Made by a program: the position numbers and the translations under genes. Positions 8,887-18,254 of a stretch of DNA of 64,000 nucleotides are shown piece by piece (position 1 is the first letter of the stretch; each line of letters opens with the position of its first letter). The DNA comes from Phaeobacter sp. 11ANDIMAR09. Its GTDB lineage: Bacteria > Pseudomonadota > Alphaproteobacteria > Rhodobacterales > Rhodobacteraceae. Location: assembly GCF_001294455.1 (NCBI RefSeq), contig NZ_LIKT01000025.1, forward strand, positions 1-64,000, written 5' to 3'. The notes below the pieces were generated by a model. The model made no database searches, was not told where the DNA came from, and worked only from the letters and a program-made list of their open reading frames with translations.

Positions 8887-9513
8887 ATGGCGGAGGCCAA
8901 AGACCCAGTCAAGACCGTGGAGGAGGCCGTTGTGGCCCATCAGGAGCGGGTGCTGAAATTCTACAAAACCCTGTGGAAACGCATTAAATCCGCACTGGCA
9001 CCGCTAAAGAAATTCATCAAAGACCTGCTTTCGGCGGCCAAAGAGATTGCCAAAACCGTCGGCAAGAGCCTGATCACTCAGCTGACCAGCAGCATGCGCG
9101 CCATTCTGGATCTGTTGACCCGGCTGGAGAAGATGCTGAAATCCGTCATCCTGCTGGGCAAGCGCATTCTGGCCACCCTGCGCAAGGCGACGGATCAGGT
9201 CAAAGCCATCCGCTTTCTGAAAACCGTTGTGCGCAAATACGTCGCATTCATCACGCAGATCTGGGCGATGATTGCAGATCTGGCAAAACAAATCGGCCTT
9301 CTGGACAGGGCCATAGCAGTGCTGAACACCTTTGGCACGGTGCTGAGTTTCCTGTTCAATTGGATCAGCGCTCTGATCAAAGGCATCACTATGATGTCGC
9401 GCAACATCTGGCGCCATCTGAAACAGGGCATCAAGGCCTTTGTCAAAGAACGCAAAGAGGCAATCCAGCTGGGTCGCTTTGTTGCCAAGATGCCGGTGCC
9501 AAAGCCGGGTTAG
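8887..9513 (+). CDS. Unrecognised Lys-rich amphipathic helical protein
   Basis: A 208-residue protein preceded by AGGAAGGGTGG at good spacing, so translation is likely. I do not recognise a family. It looks almost entirely alpha-helical and strongly basic, with a regular alternation of Leu/Ile and Lys/Arg, as in KRIKSALAPLKKFIKDLL and RLEKMLKSVILLGKRIL. One more hydrophobic stretch lies near residues 155-175 (VLSFLFNWISALIKGITMM). There is no signal peptide. Such a composition suits a membrane-surface or nucleic-acid binding protein, but that is inference. It is followed by hairpins at 9542-9590 and faces dnaE. Confidence 0.7.
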   Translation: MAEAKDPVKTVEEAVVAHQERVLKFYKTLWKRIKSALAPLKKFIKDLLSAAKEIAKTVGKSLITQLTSSMRAILDLLTRLEKMLKSVILLGKRILATLRKATDQVKAIRFLKTVVRKYVAFITQIWAMIADLAKQIGLLDRAIAVLNTFGTVLSFLFNWISALIKGITMMSRNIWRHLKQGIKAFVKERKEAIQLGRFVAKMPVPKPG

Positions 9514-9541
9514 CCAAGAAGACTGCCACGGCGATTTCTGT

Positions 9542-9590
9542 GCCCGGTCGTCAGGCCGGGCAGCCCCCGAACGCCCCCATGGGCGGGGGC
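9542..9590. terminator. Hairpins between convergent genes
   Basis: Two stems stand between the Lys-rich protein gene and the dnaE 3' end: GCCCGG/CCGGGC (9542-9561) and GCCCCC/GGGGGC (9573-9590), the second followed by TTT on the plus strand. A short T-run makes it a plausible weak terminator for the plus-strand gene. Confidence 0.5.
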
Positions 9591-9655
9591 TTTGCCCCCA
9601 CCCGCGGTCAGGAACTCCCCTTGAGATCTGTCGCCATGCTATTCTCTGAGACTCT

Positions 9656-12600
9656 CTAGATCTCTTCGACCTCCATCACTCCTTCCAGAGATTTCAGCGC
9701 ACCTTTGATCTGCGGGTTGATGGGGAACATCTGGCCCAGGCTCATCTCCACATCTCCCGGCAGATCGGAATCCTGCAGGTAAAGGTAGATTTCGCCGGGG
9801 CTGGCGCTGCGGGCGGCCTGTTTGGCGTCTTCCAATACCGTCGCCACGGTACTGATCGCCGTTGCATCATCCAGATAGATCCGCAAGGAGGATCGACCGG
9901 CATCAGCCACTGCCGCATCCACCGGTCCGGCGGAGCGCATCAAGAGCTTGAGCTGGTCGCTTTCCATCGTGGCCTCGGCGGTGATCACCACCTTGGAGCC
10001 GGTATCCAGATATTCCCGCGCTTTCTCCAGCACATCCGAGAAGATCGTCACCTCATAGCCGCCGGTGGTGTCCGAGAGCTGCGCAAAGGCAAAGCGGTTG
10101 CCGCGCGCCGATTTACGCTCTTGGCGTCCGGCGACAACCCCCGCCATCTTGGCCAGAAACGGCCCGCGCTCGGCCTTGGCCATGACCTCATCCAGGGTCA
10201 GGACATCCTTGCGTTTCAGTGCGGGCATATAGTCATCCAATGGATGGCCCGACAGGTAGAACCCAATCGCCTTGAATTCCTCAGACAACCGTTCTGCCGG
10301 CAACCAATCCGGCGTATTGACCAGGCGCGGCTCTGGCAGGTCATCACCGGCCTCGCCAAACAGGGACACCTGGTTGGAGTTCTTCTGCTCATGAATGGCG
10401 TTGGAGTAGTTCACCAGGCCCTCAAGGCTGTCAAAGACCCGACGGCGGTTGCGGTCGAGCTGGTCAAAGGCGCCGGCACGCGCAAGCATTTCCAACGGGC
10501 GTTTGCCAATCTTTTTCAGATTCACCCGGCGGGCAAAGTCAAACAGATTGACAAAGGGGCGTTCATGGCCGTCTTCATTGCGCGCCTCGGCCACCAGCCG
10601 CATCACATCTGCACCAACGTTTTTAAGCGCGCCCAGCGCATAGACCAACTCGCCATTCACCACATTGAAGGTAGCCAGAGAACGGTTCACGCAGGGCGGC
10701 ACATAGGGCAGACCGAGTCCCTTTTTGACCTCTTCAAAATAGACCGCCAGCTTATCCGTCAGATGGATATCGCAGTTCATCACGCCAGCCATGAATTCAA
10801 CCGGGTGGTTCGCCTTAAGCCAGCCGGTCTGGTAAGACACCACCGCATAGGCCGCAGCGTGGGATTTGTTGAAACCGTAGTTGGCGAATTTCTCCAGAAG
10901 GTCAAAGACCTCGGATGCCTTTTTGGCCGGTACGCCATTCTCGCCCGCGCCTTTTTCAAACTTGGGGCGTTCGGCGTCCATCGCCTCCTTGATCTTTTTA
11001 CCCATGGCCCGGCGCAGCAGGTCAGCGCCGCCAAGTGAATAGCCCGCCATCACCTGGGCAATCTGCATAACCTGTTCCTGATAAACGATAATACCTTGGG
11101 TTTCCTCAAGGATATGGTCGATCAGCGGATGCACGGATTCGATCTCTTTGAGACCGTTTTTCACCTCGCAATAGGTCGGGATGTTCTCCATCGGACCCGG
11201 ACGATACAGCGCCACCAGGGCAACGATATCCTCGATACAGGTCGGCTTCATCCGCTTCAGCGCATCCATCATGCCGGTGGATTCCACCTGGAACACCGCC
11301 ACCGTCTTGGCCGAGGAATAGAGATCATAGGTGGGTTTATCATCCAGCGGGATGGCGTTGATCTCGTTCACCGCACCTGTCGGCGGCTCGTAAAGTGTGA
11401 CGCCATCCGCTGCCACATGCAGATCACGGCCAGACTGTTTGATCAGATCCACAGCGTTTTGAATGACTGTCAGGGTTTTCAGGCCCAGAAAGTCGAATTT
11501 GACCAGCCCGGCCTGCTCCACCCATTTCATGTTGAATTGGGTGGCCGGCATGTCAGATCGCGGATCGCGGTAGAGTGGCACCAGAGCATCCAGAGGCCGG
11601 TCGCCAATCACCACCCCCGCCGCGTGGGTACCGGCGGACCGCAGCAGGCCTTCGACCTGCATGCCGTATTTTAGCAAGCGGTCCACAACCGGCTCGTTCT
11701 TGGCCTCTTCGGCCAGGCGCGGCTCTTCCTTCAGACTGTCCACAATGGACATCGGCTTGACGCCTTCGACCGGGATCAGTTTCGACAGGCGGTCCACCTG
11801 GCCATAGGGCATCTGCAACACGCGCCCCATGTCACGCACCGCCGCCTTGGACAACAGCGCGCCAAAGGTGATGATCTGGCCCACCTTGTCGCGGCCATAT
11901 TTCTCCTGCACATATTTGATCACCTCTTCGCGGCGATCCATACAGAAGTCGATGTCAAAGTCAGGCATCGAGACCCGTTCCGGGTTCAAGAACCGCTCGA
12001 ACAGCAGCGAGTAACGCAGCGGATCCAGATCGGTAATGGTCAGCGCATAGGCCACCAAAGAGCCCGCACCCGAGCCCCGCCCCGGCCCCACCGGAATATC
12101 GTGGTCCTTGGCCCATTGGATGAAGTCGGCAACGATCAGAAAGTATCCGGGAAAGCCCATTCCCTCGATGATGCCCAGCTCAAAATCAAGCCGCTCTTGG
12201 TATTCTTCGACGCTCACGGCATGGGGGATCACGGCCAGACGGTTCTGCAGCCCCTCGTTGGCGATACGGCGCAGCTCGGCCACCTCGTCATCGGCAAACT
12301 TGGGCAGGATGGGATCACGCAAATAGGCCTTGAAGGCACAACGCTTGGCGATTTCCACCGTATTTTCAATAGCCTCAGGCAGGTCCGCAAAAAGCGCGAC
12401 CATTTCTTCCTGACTTTTGAAGTAGTGCTGAGCCGTCAGACGGCGACGCGGTTCTGACTGATCCACATAGGCGCCTTCGGCGATGCAGATCATCGCGTCA
12501 TGGGCCTCATACATTTCGGTATTGGGGAAATAGACGTCATTGGTAGCGACCAGAGGCAGCTCCATGGCATAGGCCATTTCTACATGTCCGCGTTCGCTCA

Positions 12601-13168
12601 GCTTCTCAGCCTCTGGCTGGCCATCCTCACCAGGATGGCGCTGCAGCTCGACATAGAGCCGGTCGGCAAAGATTGCTTTCAGCCGCTGCATCAACTCTTC
12701 GGCCGCCGGACGCTGTCCCTGGCGCAGCAGCCGCCCCACCGGTCCATCGGGCCCGCCGCTCAGGCAAATCACATCGCCCGAATGTGTGGCCAATTCCTCA
12801 AGCGTCACATAGGGCAACTCGCTGCCCTGACGCAGATAGAGGCAGGAGTTCAGCTTCATCAGATGCTCATAACCCGCTTCGCTCTGCGCCAGCAAAACCA
12901 GCGGCGCAGGCGCCTGCGGGCGTTCCCCAGGCGCAGGGTCGACATAGCGTAGATCCAGCTGGCAGCCGACAATAGGCTGCACCCCCGCCTTGCTGGCAGA
13001 AACCGAAAACTCCAGAGCAGAAAACAGATTGTTGCTATCCGTAACCGCAATTGCCGGCATCTCGTGTTTCTTACACAGATCCGGCAGCTTCTTCAGGCGC
13101 AAAGCGCCTTCCAACAGTGAATATTCCGTATGGCTACGCAGGTGAATGAATCGAGGAGCATTTGTCAT
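9656..13168 (-). CDS. dnaE: DNA polymerase III alpha subunit
   Basis: The catalytic subunit of the replicative polymerase. The 1170-residue length fits DnaE1. The N-terminal PHP domain starts with FIHLRSHTEYSLLEGALRL and has AVTDSNN; the polymerase core has GPGRGSGAGSLVAY and the catalytic Asp motif MPDFDIDF near residue 400, then the palm/fingers segment AVFQVESTGMMDALKRM; KSHAAAYAVVSYQTGWLKA and a late OB-fold/tau-binding region complete it. The ATG at 13168 was chosen because the PHP domain begins directly after; 19 further in-frame codons upstream look non-coding. The PHP metal ligands appear partly changed, as is usual in non-proofreading DnaE. It is divergent from the xdh operon. Confidence 0.97.
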   Translation of the reverse strand: MTNAPRFIHLRSHTEYSLLEGALRLKKLPDLCKKHEMPAIAVTDSNNLFSALEFSVSASKAGVQPIVGCQLDLRYVDPAPGERPQAPAPLVLLAQSEAGYEHLMKLNSCLYLRQGSELPYVTLEELATHSGDVICLSGGPDGPVGRLLRQGQRPAAEELMQRLKAIFADRLYVELQRHPGEDGQPEAEKLSERGHVEMAYAMELPLVATNDVYFPNTEMYEAHDAMICIAEGAYVDQSEPRRRLTAQHYFKSQEEMVALFADLPEAIENTVEIAKRCAFKAYLRDPILPKFADDEVAELRRIANEGLQNRLAVIPHAVSVEEYQERLDFELGIIEGMGFPGYFLIVADFIQWAKDHDIPVGPGRGSGAGSLVAYALTITDLDPLRYSLLFERFLNPERVSMPDFDIDFCMDRREEVIKYVQEKYGRDKVGQIITFGALLSKAAVRDMGRVLQMPYGQVDRLSKLIPVEGVKPMSIVDSLKEEPRLAEEAKNEPVVDRLLKYGMQVEGLLRSAGTHAAGVVIGDRPLDALVPLYRDPRSDMPATQFNMKWVEQAGLVKFDFLGLKTLTVIQNAVDLIKQSGRDLHVAADGVTLYEPPTGAVNEINAIPLDDKPTYDLYSSAKTVAVFQVESTGMMDALKRMKPTCIEDIVALVALYRPGPMENIPTYCEVKNGLKEIESVHPLIDHILEETQGIIVYQEQVMQIAQVMAGYSLGGADLLRRAMGKKIKEAMDAERPKFEKGAGENGVPAKKASEVFDLLEKFANYGFNKSHAAAYAVVSYQTGWLKANHPVEFMAGVMNCDIHLTDKLAVYFEEVKKGLGLPYVPPCVNRSLATFNVVNGELVYALGALKNVGADVMRLVAEARNEDGHERPFVNLFDFARRVNLKKIGKRPLEMLARAGAFDQLDRNRRRVFDSLEGLVNYSNAIHEQKNSNQVSLFGEAGDDLPEPRLVNTPDWLPAERLSEEFKAIGFYLSGHPLDDYMPALKRKDVLTLDEVMAKAERGPFLAKMAGVVAGRQERKSARGNRFAFAQLSDTTGGYEVTIFSDVLEKAREYLDTGSKVVITAEATMESDQLKLLMRSAGPVDAAVADAGRSSLRIYLDDATAISTVATVLEDAKQAARSASPGEIYLYLQDSDLPGDVEMSLGQMFPINPQIKGALKSLEGVMEVEEI

Positions 13169-13604
13169 GAGCACCAAGCTATCCCATCCCCCGCGCAAGG
13201 ATAAGAGCCGATCTTGTGCCATCAACCAAACCCGGGCTTTCGCGCAGAGTTTTCAAACTGGCGTGGATTTGATCAGATCATCGCCCAGGCGCCGCCTATT
13301 GCATCGGAAAACCCGAGTAAAACCAATCGCATTATCAAACCATCTTTGAAAGTCCTTTGCGACAAGACCGAATTACCGGAGCGTTGGCCTTAGGATTTGC
13401 TTTAATAATAACAGCATGCCCCAGTATACGGTAATAATCTTGCGCGTTAAATGCTGCAGGGCAGAGTCGCTTTTTCTTGCCAGAACAAGACAGTGCTTCG
13501 TAGGTTATCTGCAGCAAGCATAAACAAAGGCCCGCTAGGTTTTCTACGTCGCATCGAAAGCATGGCATCAGGGGTGGTTCACGTAAGGCGACGGGTTTCA
13601 CACG
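13169..13604. other. Divergent promoter region between dnaE and xdhA
   Basis: About 435 bases with no convincing gene. It must carry the dnaE promoter on one side and the xdhA promoter on the other. A partial palindrome GATTTGATCAGATCATC at about 13267-13283 and an A+T-richer stretch near 13395-13435 are the only things that stand out. I could not place a -35/-10 pair with confidence. Confidence 0.4.
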
Positions 13605-14966
13605 ATGACAATCACCTTTCATCTGAACGGTGAAGAGGTTGTGCTCAAGGATCTGGATCCTTCGGCCACACTGCTTGATTTTCTGCGCGAAGACCGCGCC
13701 ATGACGGGCACCAAGGAAGGCTGTAACGAGGGCGACTGCGGCGCCTGCACGGTCATGGTAACGGATAAGGCGGGCTCAAAGCCGCTGAATGCCTGCATTC
13801 TGTTCCTGCCCCAGCTCAACGGTAAATCCATTCGCACCGTAGAGGGCGCGGCCGATACCGATGGCACCCTGCATCCGGTGCAGGAGGCCATGATTACCCA
13901 TCACGGCAGCCAATGCGGATTTTGCACGCCGGGCTTTGTTATGTCGATGGTCACCGCCCATAAGAACGGCGCGACGGATCATGATGTGCAATTGGCCGGG
14001 AACCTCTGTCGCTGCACCGGCTATGCGCCGATCGTTCGCGCTGCCGAAGCGGCGGCGGAGCAACCCGTGCCGCAGTGGATCCGCCACGAGCCCCTGCCGC
14101 AAGCGACCGAAACAGAAATGCTGCCGCGTTCTGGTGATGCGTTGGCAACACTCTATGCTGCCAAGCCCGAGGCCCGGCTGGTGGCAGGTGCAACCGATCT
14201 GGGGCTCTGGGTCACCAAAGGGCTGCGCGATCTGGGCGAAATGATCTTCCTGGATGGCTGCGAGGACCTGAAGCAAATCGAGATCAGCGACCGCGAGATC
14301 CGCTTTGGGGCCATGGTGGATATGAACCGCGTCCGCGAGACCCTCGCGCCGCTGCATCCGTCTTATGCCGAAATGATCCGCCGCTTTGCCAGCCAGCAGG
14401 TGCGCGCAGCCGCCACGATTGGCGGCAATATCGCCAATGGCTCTCCCATCGGGGACAATCCGCCTGCGCTGATCGCTTTGGGCGCGCGGTTACACCTGCG
14501 CCAGGGCGACCGCCGCCGTGACATCGCACTGGAAGATTTCTTCATCGACTATGGCAAACAGGACCGCCAACCCGGCGAATTTGTCGAGGCGGTGAGCATC
14601 CCACGCCAGCCCGACCGCCTGCGCGTCTACAAACTCTCCAAGCGGTTTGATCAGGATATCTCAGCTGTGCTGGGCGCCTTTACTATCACTCTGGCCGATG
14701 GCAGCGTCACTGAGGCCCGTGTGGCCTTTGGTGGATTGGCGGGCACGCCCAAACGCGCCACCCATGTTGAGCAGGCTCTTCTGGGCCAGCCCTGGTCTGA
14801 GGCGACGGTTGCTGCAGCGGCCGCTGAGATAAGCCAGGACTTCACCCCGATGACGGATATGCGGGCTTCGGCAGAGTATCGCCTCGAAACCGCCCGCAAC
14901 ATGCTGATGCGCTATTTCAGCGATCTCACTGGCGCCAGCCAGTCAGTTCTGGAGGTGCAGCTATGA
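13605..14966 (+). CDS. xdhA: Xanthine dehydrogenase, FeS/FAD subunit
   Basis: Passes electrons from the molybdenum site to NAD. The 453-residue protein has the plant-type [2Fe-2S] site (C40, C45, C48, C64 in GCNEGDCGAC and NAC), then the second [2Fe-2S] helical domain with CGFC (C104, C107) and CRC (C135, C137), and an FAD domain with RLVAGATDLGLWVTKGLRD near residue 190 and the binding loop AATIGGNIANGSPIGDNPP near 270. Length fits XdhA of Rhodobacter. The ATG at 13605 has only a distant AAGG upstream. It overlaps xdhB by four bases. Confidence 0.95.
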   Translation: MTITFHLNGEEVVLKDLDPSATLLDFLREDRAMTGTKEGCNEGDCGACTVMVTDKAGSKPLNACILFLPQLNGKSIRTVEGAADTDGTLHPVQEAMITHHGSQCGFCTPGFVMSMVTAHKNGATDHDVQLAGNLCRCTGYAPIVRAAEAAAEQPVPQWIRHEPLPQATETEMLPRSGDALATLYAAKPEARLVAGATDLGLWVTKGLRDLGEMIFLDGCEDLKQIEISDREIRFGAMVDMNRVRETLAPLHPSYAEMIRRFASQQVRAAATIGGNIANGSPIGDNPPALIALGARLHLRQGDRRRDIALEDFFIDYGKQDRQPGEFVEAVSIPRQPDRLRVYKLSKRFDQDISAVLGAFTITLADGSVTEARVAFGGLAGTPKRATHVEQALLGQPWSEATVAAAAAEISQDFTPMTDMRASAEYRLETARNMLMRYFSDLTGASQSVLEVQL

Positions 14967-17320
14967 GCGTTGCTAAGCCCCTGCCCCATGACGCGGCAAA
15001 ACTGCATGTGACCGGTCAGGCGCGCTATGTGGATGACACACCTCTGCCGCGCGACACCCTGCATCTGGCCTTTGGCCTGTCCAGCATCGCAAAAGGGCGC
15101 ATCACTGCGATGGATCTTGCGGCAGTCCAATCCAGCCCGGACGTGGTGGCCGTTTTGACGGCTCAGGATCTGCCCTTTGCCAATGATGTCTCGCCCTCCG
15201 CGCATGACGAGCCGCTGCTGTCGGATGGCACGGTGCATTATCTGGGTCAGCCGCTGTTTCTGGTTGTGGCGCGCAGCCACCGCGCTGCGCGGGTTGCCGC
15301 CCGCCGGGGAGAGATTTCCTATACCGAAGAAGACGCGCTGCTGACGCTGGATCAAGCCTTGGCTGCCAACAGTCGCTTCGAGGAAGGTCCGCGCATCTAC
15401 CAAAAAGGCGACGCCGCCACAGCCATTGCCGCAGCCGCGCATCAGGTTGAAGGCAGCTTTGAACTCGGCGGACAGGAGCACTTCTACCTAGAGGGCCAGG
15501 CCGCCCTGGCGCTGCCACAGGAAGACGGGGCGATGTTGGTGAATTCCTCGACCCAGCATCCAACCGAAATCCAGCACAAGGTGGCTGAGGCCATCGGCCT
15601 GCCGATGCATGCGGTACGTGTCGAAGTCCGGCGCATGGGCGGCGGCTTTGGCGGCAAGGAAAGCCAGGGCAATGCCCTGGCCGTCGCCTGCGCCGTGGCC
15701 GCGCGCCAGACCGGCAAGCCCTGCAAGATGCGCTATGACCGCGATGATGACATGGTGATCACTGGCAAGCGCCATGCCTTTCGCATCTCCTACCGAGCTG
15801 GATTTGACGATGCAGGCCGTTTGCAGGGGGTCGATTTCACCCATCTGGTCAATTGCGGCTGGGCGCAGGACCTGTCGCTGCCGGTGGCCGATCGCGCCAT
15901 GCTGCATTCCGACAATGCCTATGCTATTCCCGCGATCCGCATCGAAAGCCACAGGTTGAAAACCAACCTGCAAAGCGCCACCGCCTATCGCGGCTTTGGA
16001 GGGCCGCAGGGTATGGTTGGGATCGAACGGCTGATGGATCACATCGCCTATGAGCTGGGGCTGGATCCGGTGGAGCTGCGGCGACGCAATTACTATGACG
16101 CGCCTGATGAAGGCTCAGAGGGGGGCTCTGCCCCCCGGTCTGCGACCTCCCCCCGGAATATTTCGGGAAAGATGATACCCCGGGACAATACCACGCCCTA
16201 TGGCATGGAGGTGCGGGATTTTGAACTGCATGCGCTGACCGATCAGCTGCTGAAAAGCGCCGACTATGCAGCCCGTAAAGCCGAAATTTCGAAATGGAAC
16301 GCTGGGCAAAGTGATCTAAAACGCGGGCTGGCCTTTTCGCCGGTGAAGTTTGGCATCTCCTTCACGCTGACCCATCTCAATCAGGCCGGCGCTTTAGTGC
16401 ATGTCTACCAGGATGGCTCGGTCCATTTGAACCATGGTGGCACCGAGATGGGCCAGGGGCTGTTTCAGAAGGTGGCACAGGTGGCGGCCAGTCGGTTTGG
16501 GATTTCGATGGCACAGGTGAAGATCACCGCCACCGATACCGCCAAGGTGCCCAATACTTCTGCCACTGCGGCCTCCTCGGGGACCGATTTGAATGGTATG
16601 GCTGTGAAAGCAGCCTGTGACACCATCCGCGACCGCATGGCCGAGTTTCTGGCCCAGCGACATCAAACAGATGTGGGCGCGATTGTTTTTGCCGATAACC
16701 AGGTGCGTATTGGCGCCACAGAGATCTCTTTTAACGAGGCGGCAAAACAGTGCTACGAGGGGCGGATCAGCCTGTCGGCCACCGGGTTTTACAAGACCCC
16801 AGATCTGAAATGGGACCGGATCAAGGGACAGGGCAGACCGTTTTTCTACTTTGCCTATGGCGCGTCGCTGACAGAGGTGGTTGTGGATCGCCGCTCGGGC
16901 GAAAACCGCATTTTGCGCTGCGACATCCTGCATGATGCAGGCGCCTCGCTGAACCCGGATCTGGATAAGGGACAGGTGGAGGGCGGCTATGTGCAGGGGG
17001 CAGGCTGGCTCACCACCGAGGAGTTGATCTGGGACCCGCAGGGGAACCTGCGCACCCATGCGCCCTCTACCTACAAGATCCCCGCCTGCTCTGATCGTCC
17101 CGATGTGTTCAATGTCGCGCTTTATCAGGGGGAAAACCGCGAGAACAGCATCTACCGCTCCAAGGCAGTGGGGGAACCCCCCTTTATGCTGGGGATCTCG
17201 GCCTGGCTGGCGCTGAGCGATGCAGTCGCCCAGTTTGGGGAGGGCTATCCAGCCCTGGATGCCCCGGCCACGGCCGAGGAAATCTGGCGCAAAGCCAGGA
17301 GGCTGAGCCATGGGGTTTGA
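14963..17320 (+). CDS. xdhB: Xanthine dehydrogenase, molybdopterin subunit, with in-frame repeat insert
   Basis: Binds the molybdenum cofactor and oxidises hypoxanthine and xanthine to urate. Of 785 residues, key parts are RMGGGFGGKES near 225, the substrate-site Arg in AYRGFGGPQGM (R343), the cofactor region NHGGTEMGQGL, and the catalytic Glu in KAVGEPPFMLG (E738). Residues about 386-407 (GGSAPRSATSPRNISGKMIP) do not look like the family: they are encoded by an intergenic-type repeat at 16120-16184 that lies in frame between NYYDAP and TTPYGMEV. The active site is otherwise complete. The gene overlaps xdhA by 4 bases and xdhC by 11. Confidence 0.95.
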   Translation: MSVAKPLPHDAAKLHVTGQARYVDDTPLPRDTLHLAFGLSSIAKGRITAMDLAAVQSSPDVVAVLTAQDLPFANDVSPSAHDEPLLSDGTVHYLGQPLFLVVARSHRAARVAARRGEISYTEEDALLTLDQALAANSRFEEGPRIYQKGDAATAIAAAAHQVEGSFELGGQEHFYLEGQAALALPQEDGAMLVNSSTQHPTEIQHKVAEAIGLPMHAVRVEVRRMGGGFGGKESQGNALAVACAVAARQTGKPCKMRYDRDDDMVITGKRHAFRISYRAGFDDAGRLQGVDFTHLVNCGWAQDLSLPVADRAMLHSDNAYAIPAIRIESHRLKTNLQSATAYRGFGGPQGMVGIERLMDHIAYELGLDPVELRRRNYYDAPDEGSEGGSAPRSATSPRNISGKMIPRDNTTPYGMEVRDFELHALTDQLLKSADYAARKAEISKWNAGQSDLKRGLAFSPVKFGISFTLTHLNQAGALVHVYQDGSVHLNHGGTEMGQGLFQKVAQVAASRFGISMAQVKITATDTAKVPNTSATAASSGTDLNGMAVKAACDTIRDRMAEFLAQRHQTDVGAIVFADNQVRIGATEISFNEAAKQCYEGRISLSATGFYKTPDLKWDRIKGQGRPFFYFAYGASLTEVVVDRRSGENRILRCDILHDAGASLNPDLDKGQVEGGYVQGAGWLTTEELIWDPQGNLRTHAPSTYKIPACSDRPDVFNVALYQGENRENSIYRSKAVGEPPFMLGISAWLALSDAVAQFGEGYPALDAPATAEEIWRKARRLSHGV
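16120..16184 (+). repeat. Intergenic-type hairpin repeat inside xdhB
   Basis: GGGGGGC-TCT-GCCCCCC forms a perfect 7-bp hairpin, followed by a CCTCCCCCCGGAATATTT segment and GGGAAAGATGATACCCCGGG. The same architecture occurs outside genes at 47901-47972 in this window, and the GAATATTT...GGAAAGATGATAC tail recurs at 19798-19821. Here it is translated within xdhB and keeps the frame open. Confidence 0.75.
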
Positions 17321-18254
17321 CCTGCAGGCCTTGCGCGCCGCCATCGCGACATATGGGCCGGTGACCCGGGTGGTGATTGCCGCCATACGCGGCTCTTCTC
17401 CGCGTGAGGTCGGCGCCGCCATGCTGGTCTGGGATCAGGGACAAAGCGGCACCATCGGCGGCGGAACGCTGGAATATGAGGCCGCCGCAGCCGCCCGCAG
17501 GCAAGGGCCCCAGGCCCGGCTCAGCACTCATGCTTTGGGGCCTGATCTGGGCCAGTGTTGCGGTGGATCCGTGACCCTGCTGAGCGAGCGCTATGACAGT
17601 GCCGATCTGGCAAATTTGGATCCGGACATGATTGTGCGCCCCGTCACAACCGAGGCCAGCCAAAGCCAGCCTTTGTCGGTAAAACGCCTGTTGGCGCAGC
17701 TCAGAGCTCAGGGGCAACGCCCCGAACCGCAGTTGCTTGACCAGTGGATGCTGGAGCCTGTGCACCAACCGCAGACAGATCTGTGGATCTGGGGGGCGGG
17801 CCATGTGGGGCGGGCTTTGGTCGATGTGCTGGCGCCGCTGCCGGATCTGGCCATCACCTGGGTGGATACCGCGCTGTCACGCTTTCCAGCGACAATTCCG
17901 GAAGGGGTCACCATGCTTCCGGGTCAGGATCCGACAGTTTTGCTGCGTCATGCGCCAGGAAAAGCACAACATCTGGTGTTGACCTATTCCCATGAGCTGG
18001 ATCTGGCGCTATGCCACGGGCTGTTATTGCATGGGTTTTCTTTTGCGGGGCTGATTGGCTCGGCTACCAAATGGGCGCGGTTTCGCAGCCGGTTGGCAGC
18101 CTTGGGTCATGGCCCCGCCGAGATTGCCCGCATCACCTGCCCGATCGGCACCCCTGCCTTGGGCAAACACCCGCAGATGATTGCGGTCGGCGTCGCGGCG
18201 GAGCTGCTGGCACGGGCGGCAAGACAAGAGATGAAAGAGGAGCGGCGCGCGTGA
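17310..18254 (+). CDS. xdhC: Xanthine dehydrogenase accessory protein XdhC
   Basis: Binds molybdopterin cofactor and inserts its sulfurated form into XdhB; it is not part of the finished enzyme. The 314-residue protein shows the XdhC N-terminal domain with RGSSPREVGAAMLVW and GTIGGGTLEYEAA near residues 30-55, CCGGSVTLL near 88, then the Rossmann-like C-terminal domain with WIWGAGHVGRALVDVL near 160, LTYSHELDLALCHGLL, and FAGLIGSATKWARFRSRL, GTPALGKHPQMIAVGVAAEL at the end. It starts 11 bases before the xdhB stop and overlaps the next gene by 4 bases. Confidence 0.93.
   Translation: MGFDLQALRAAIATYGPVTRVVIAAIRGSSPREVGAAMLVWDQGQSGTIGGGTLEYEAAAAARRQGPQARLSTHALGPDLGQCCGGSVTLLSERYDSADLANLDPDMIVRPVTTEASQSQPLSVKRLLAQLRAQGQRPEPQLLDQWMLEPVHQPQTDLWIWGAGHVGRALVDVLAPLPDLAITWVDTALSRFPATIPEGVTMLPGQDPTVLLRHAPGKAQHLVLTYSHELDLALCHGLLLHGFSFAGLIGSATKWARFRSRLAALGHGPAEIARITCPIGTPALGKHPQMIAVGVAAELLARAARQEMKEERRA

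Noticed and set aside
10121-11038. A 305-codon plus-strand frame inside dnaE
   Set aside because: Antisense to the polymerase core and of shadow-like composition.
18011-18250. N-terminal extension of the importer ATPase
   Set aside because: The extra 80 residues lie within xdhC in another frame and are Cys/Arg-rich; the ATPase domain starts directly after the GTG at 18251.
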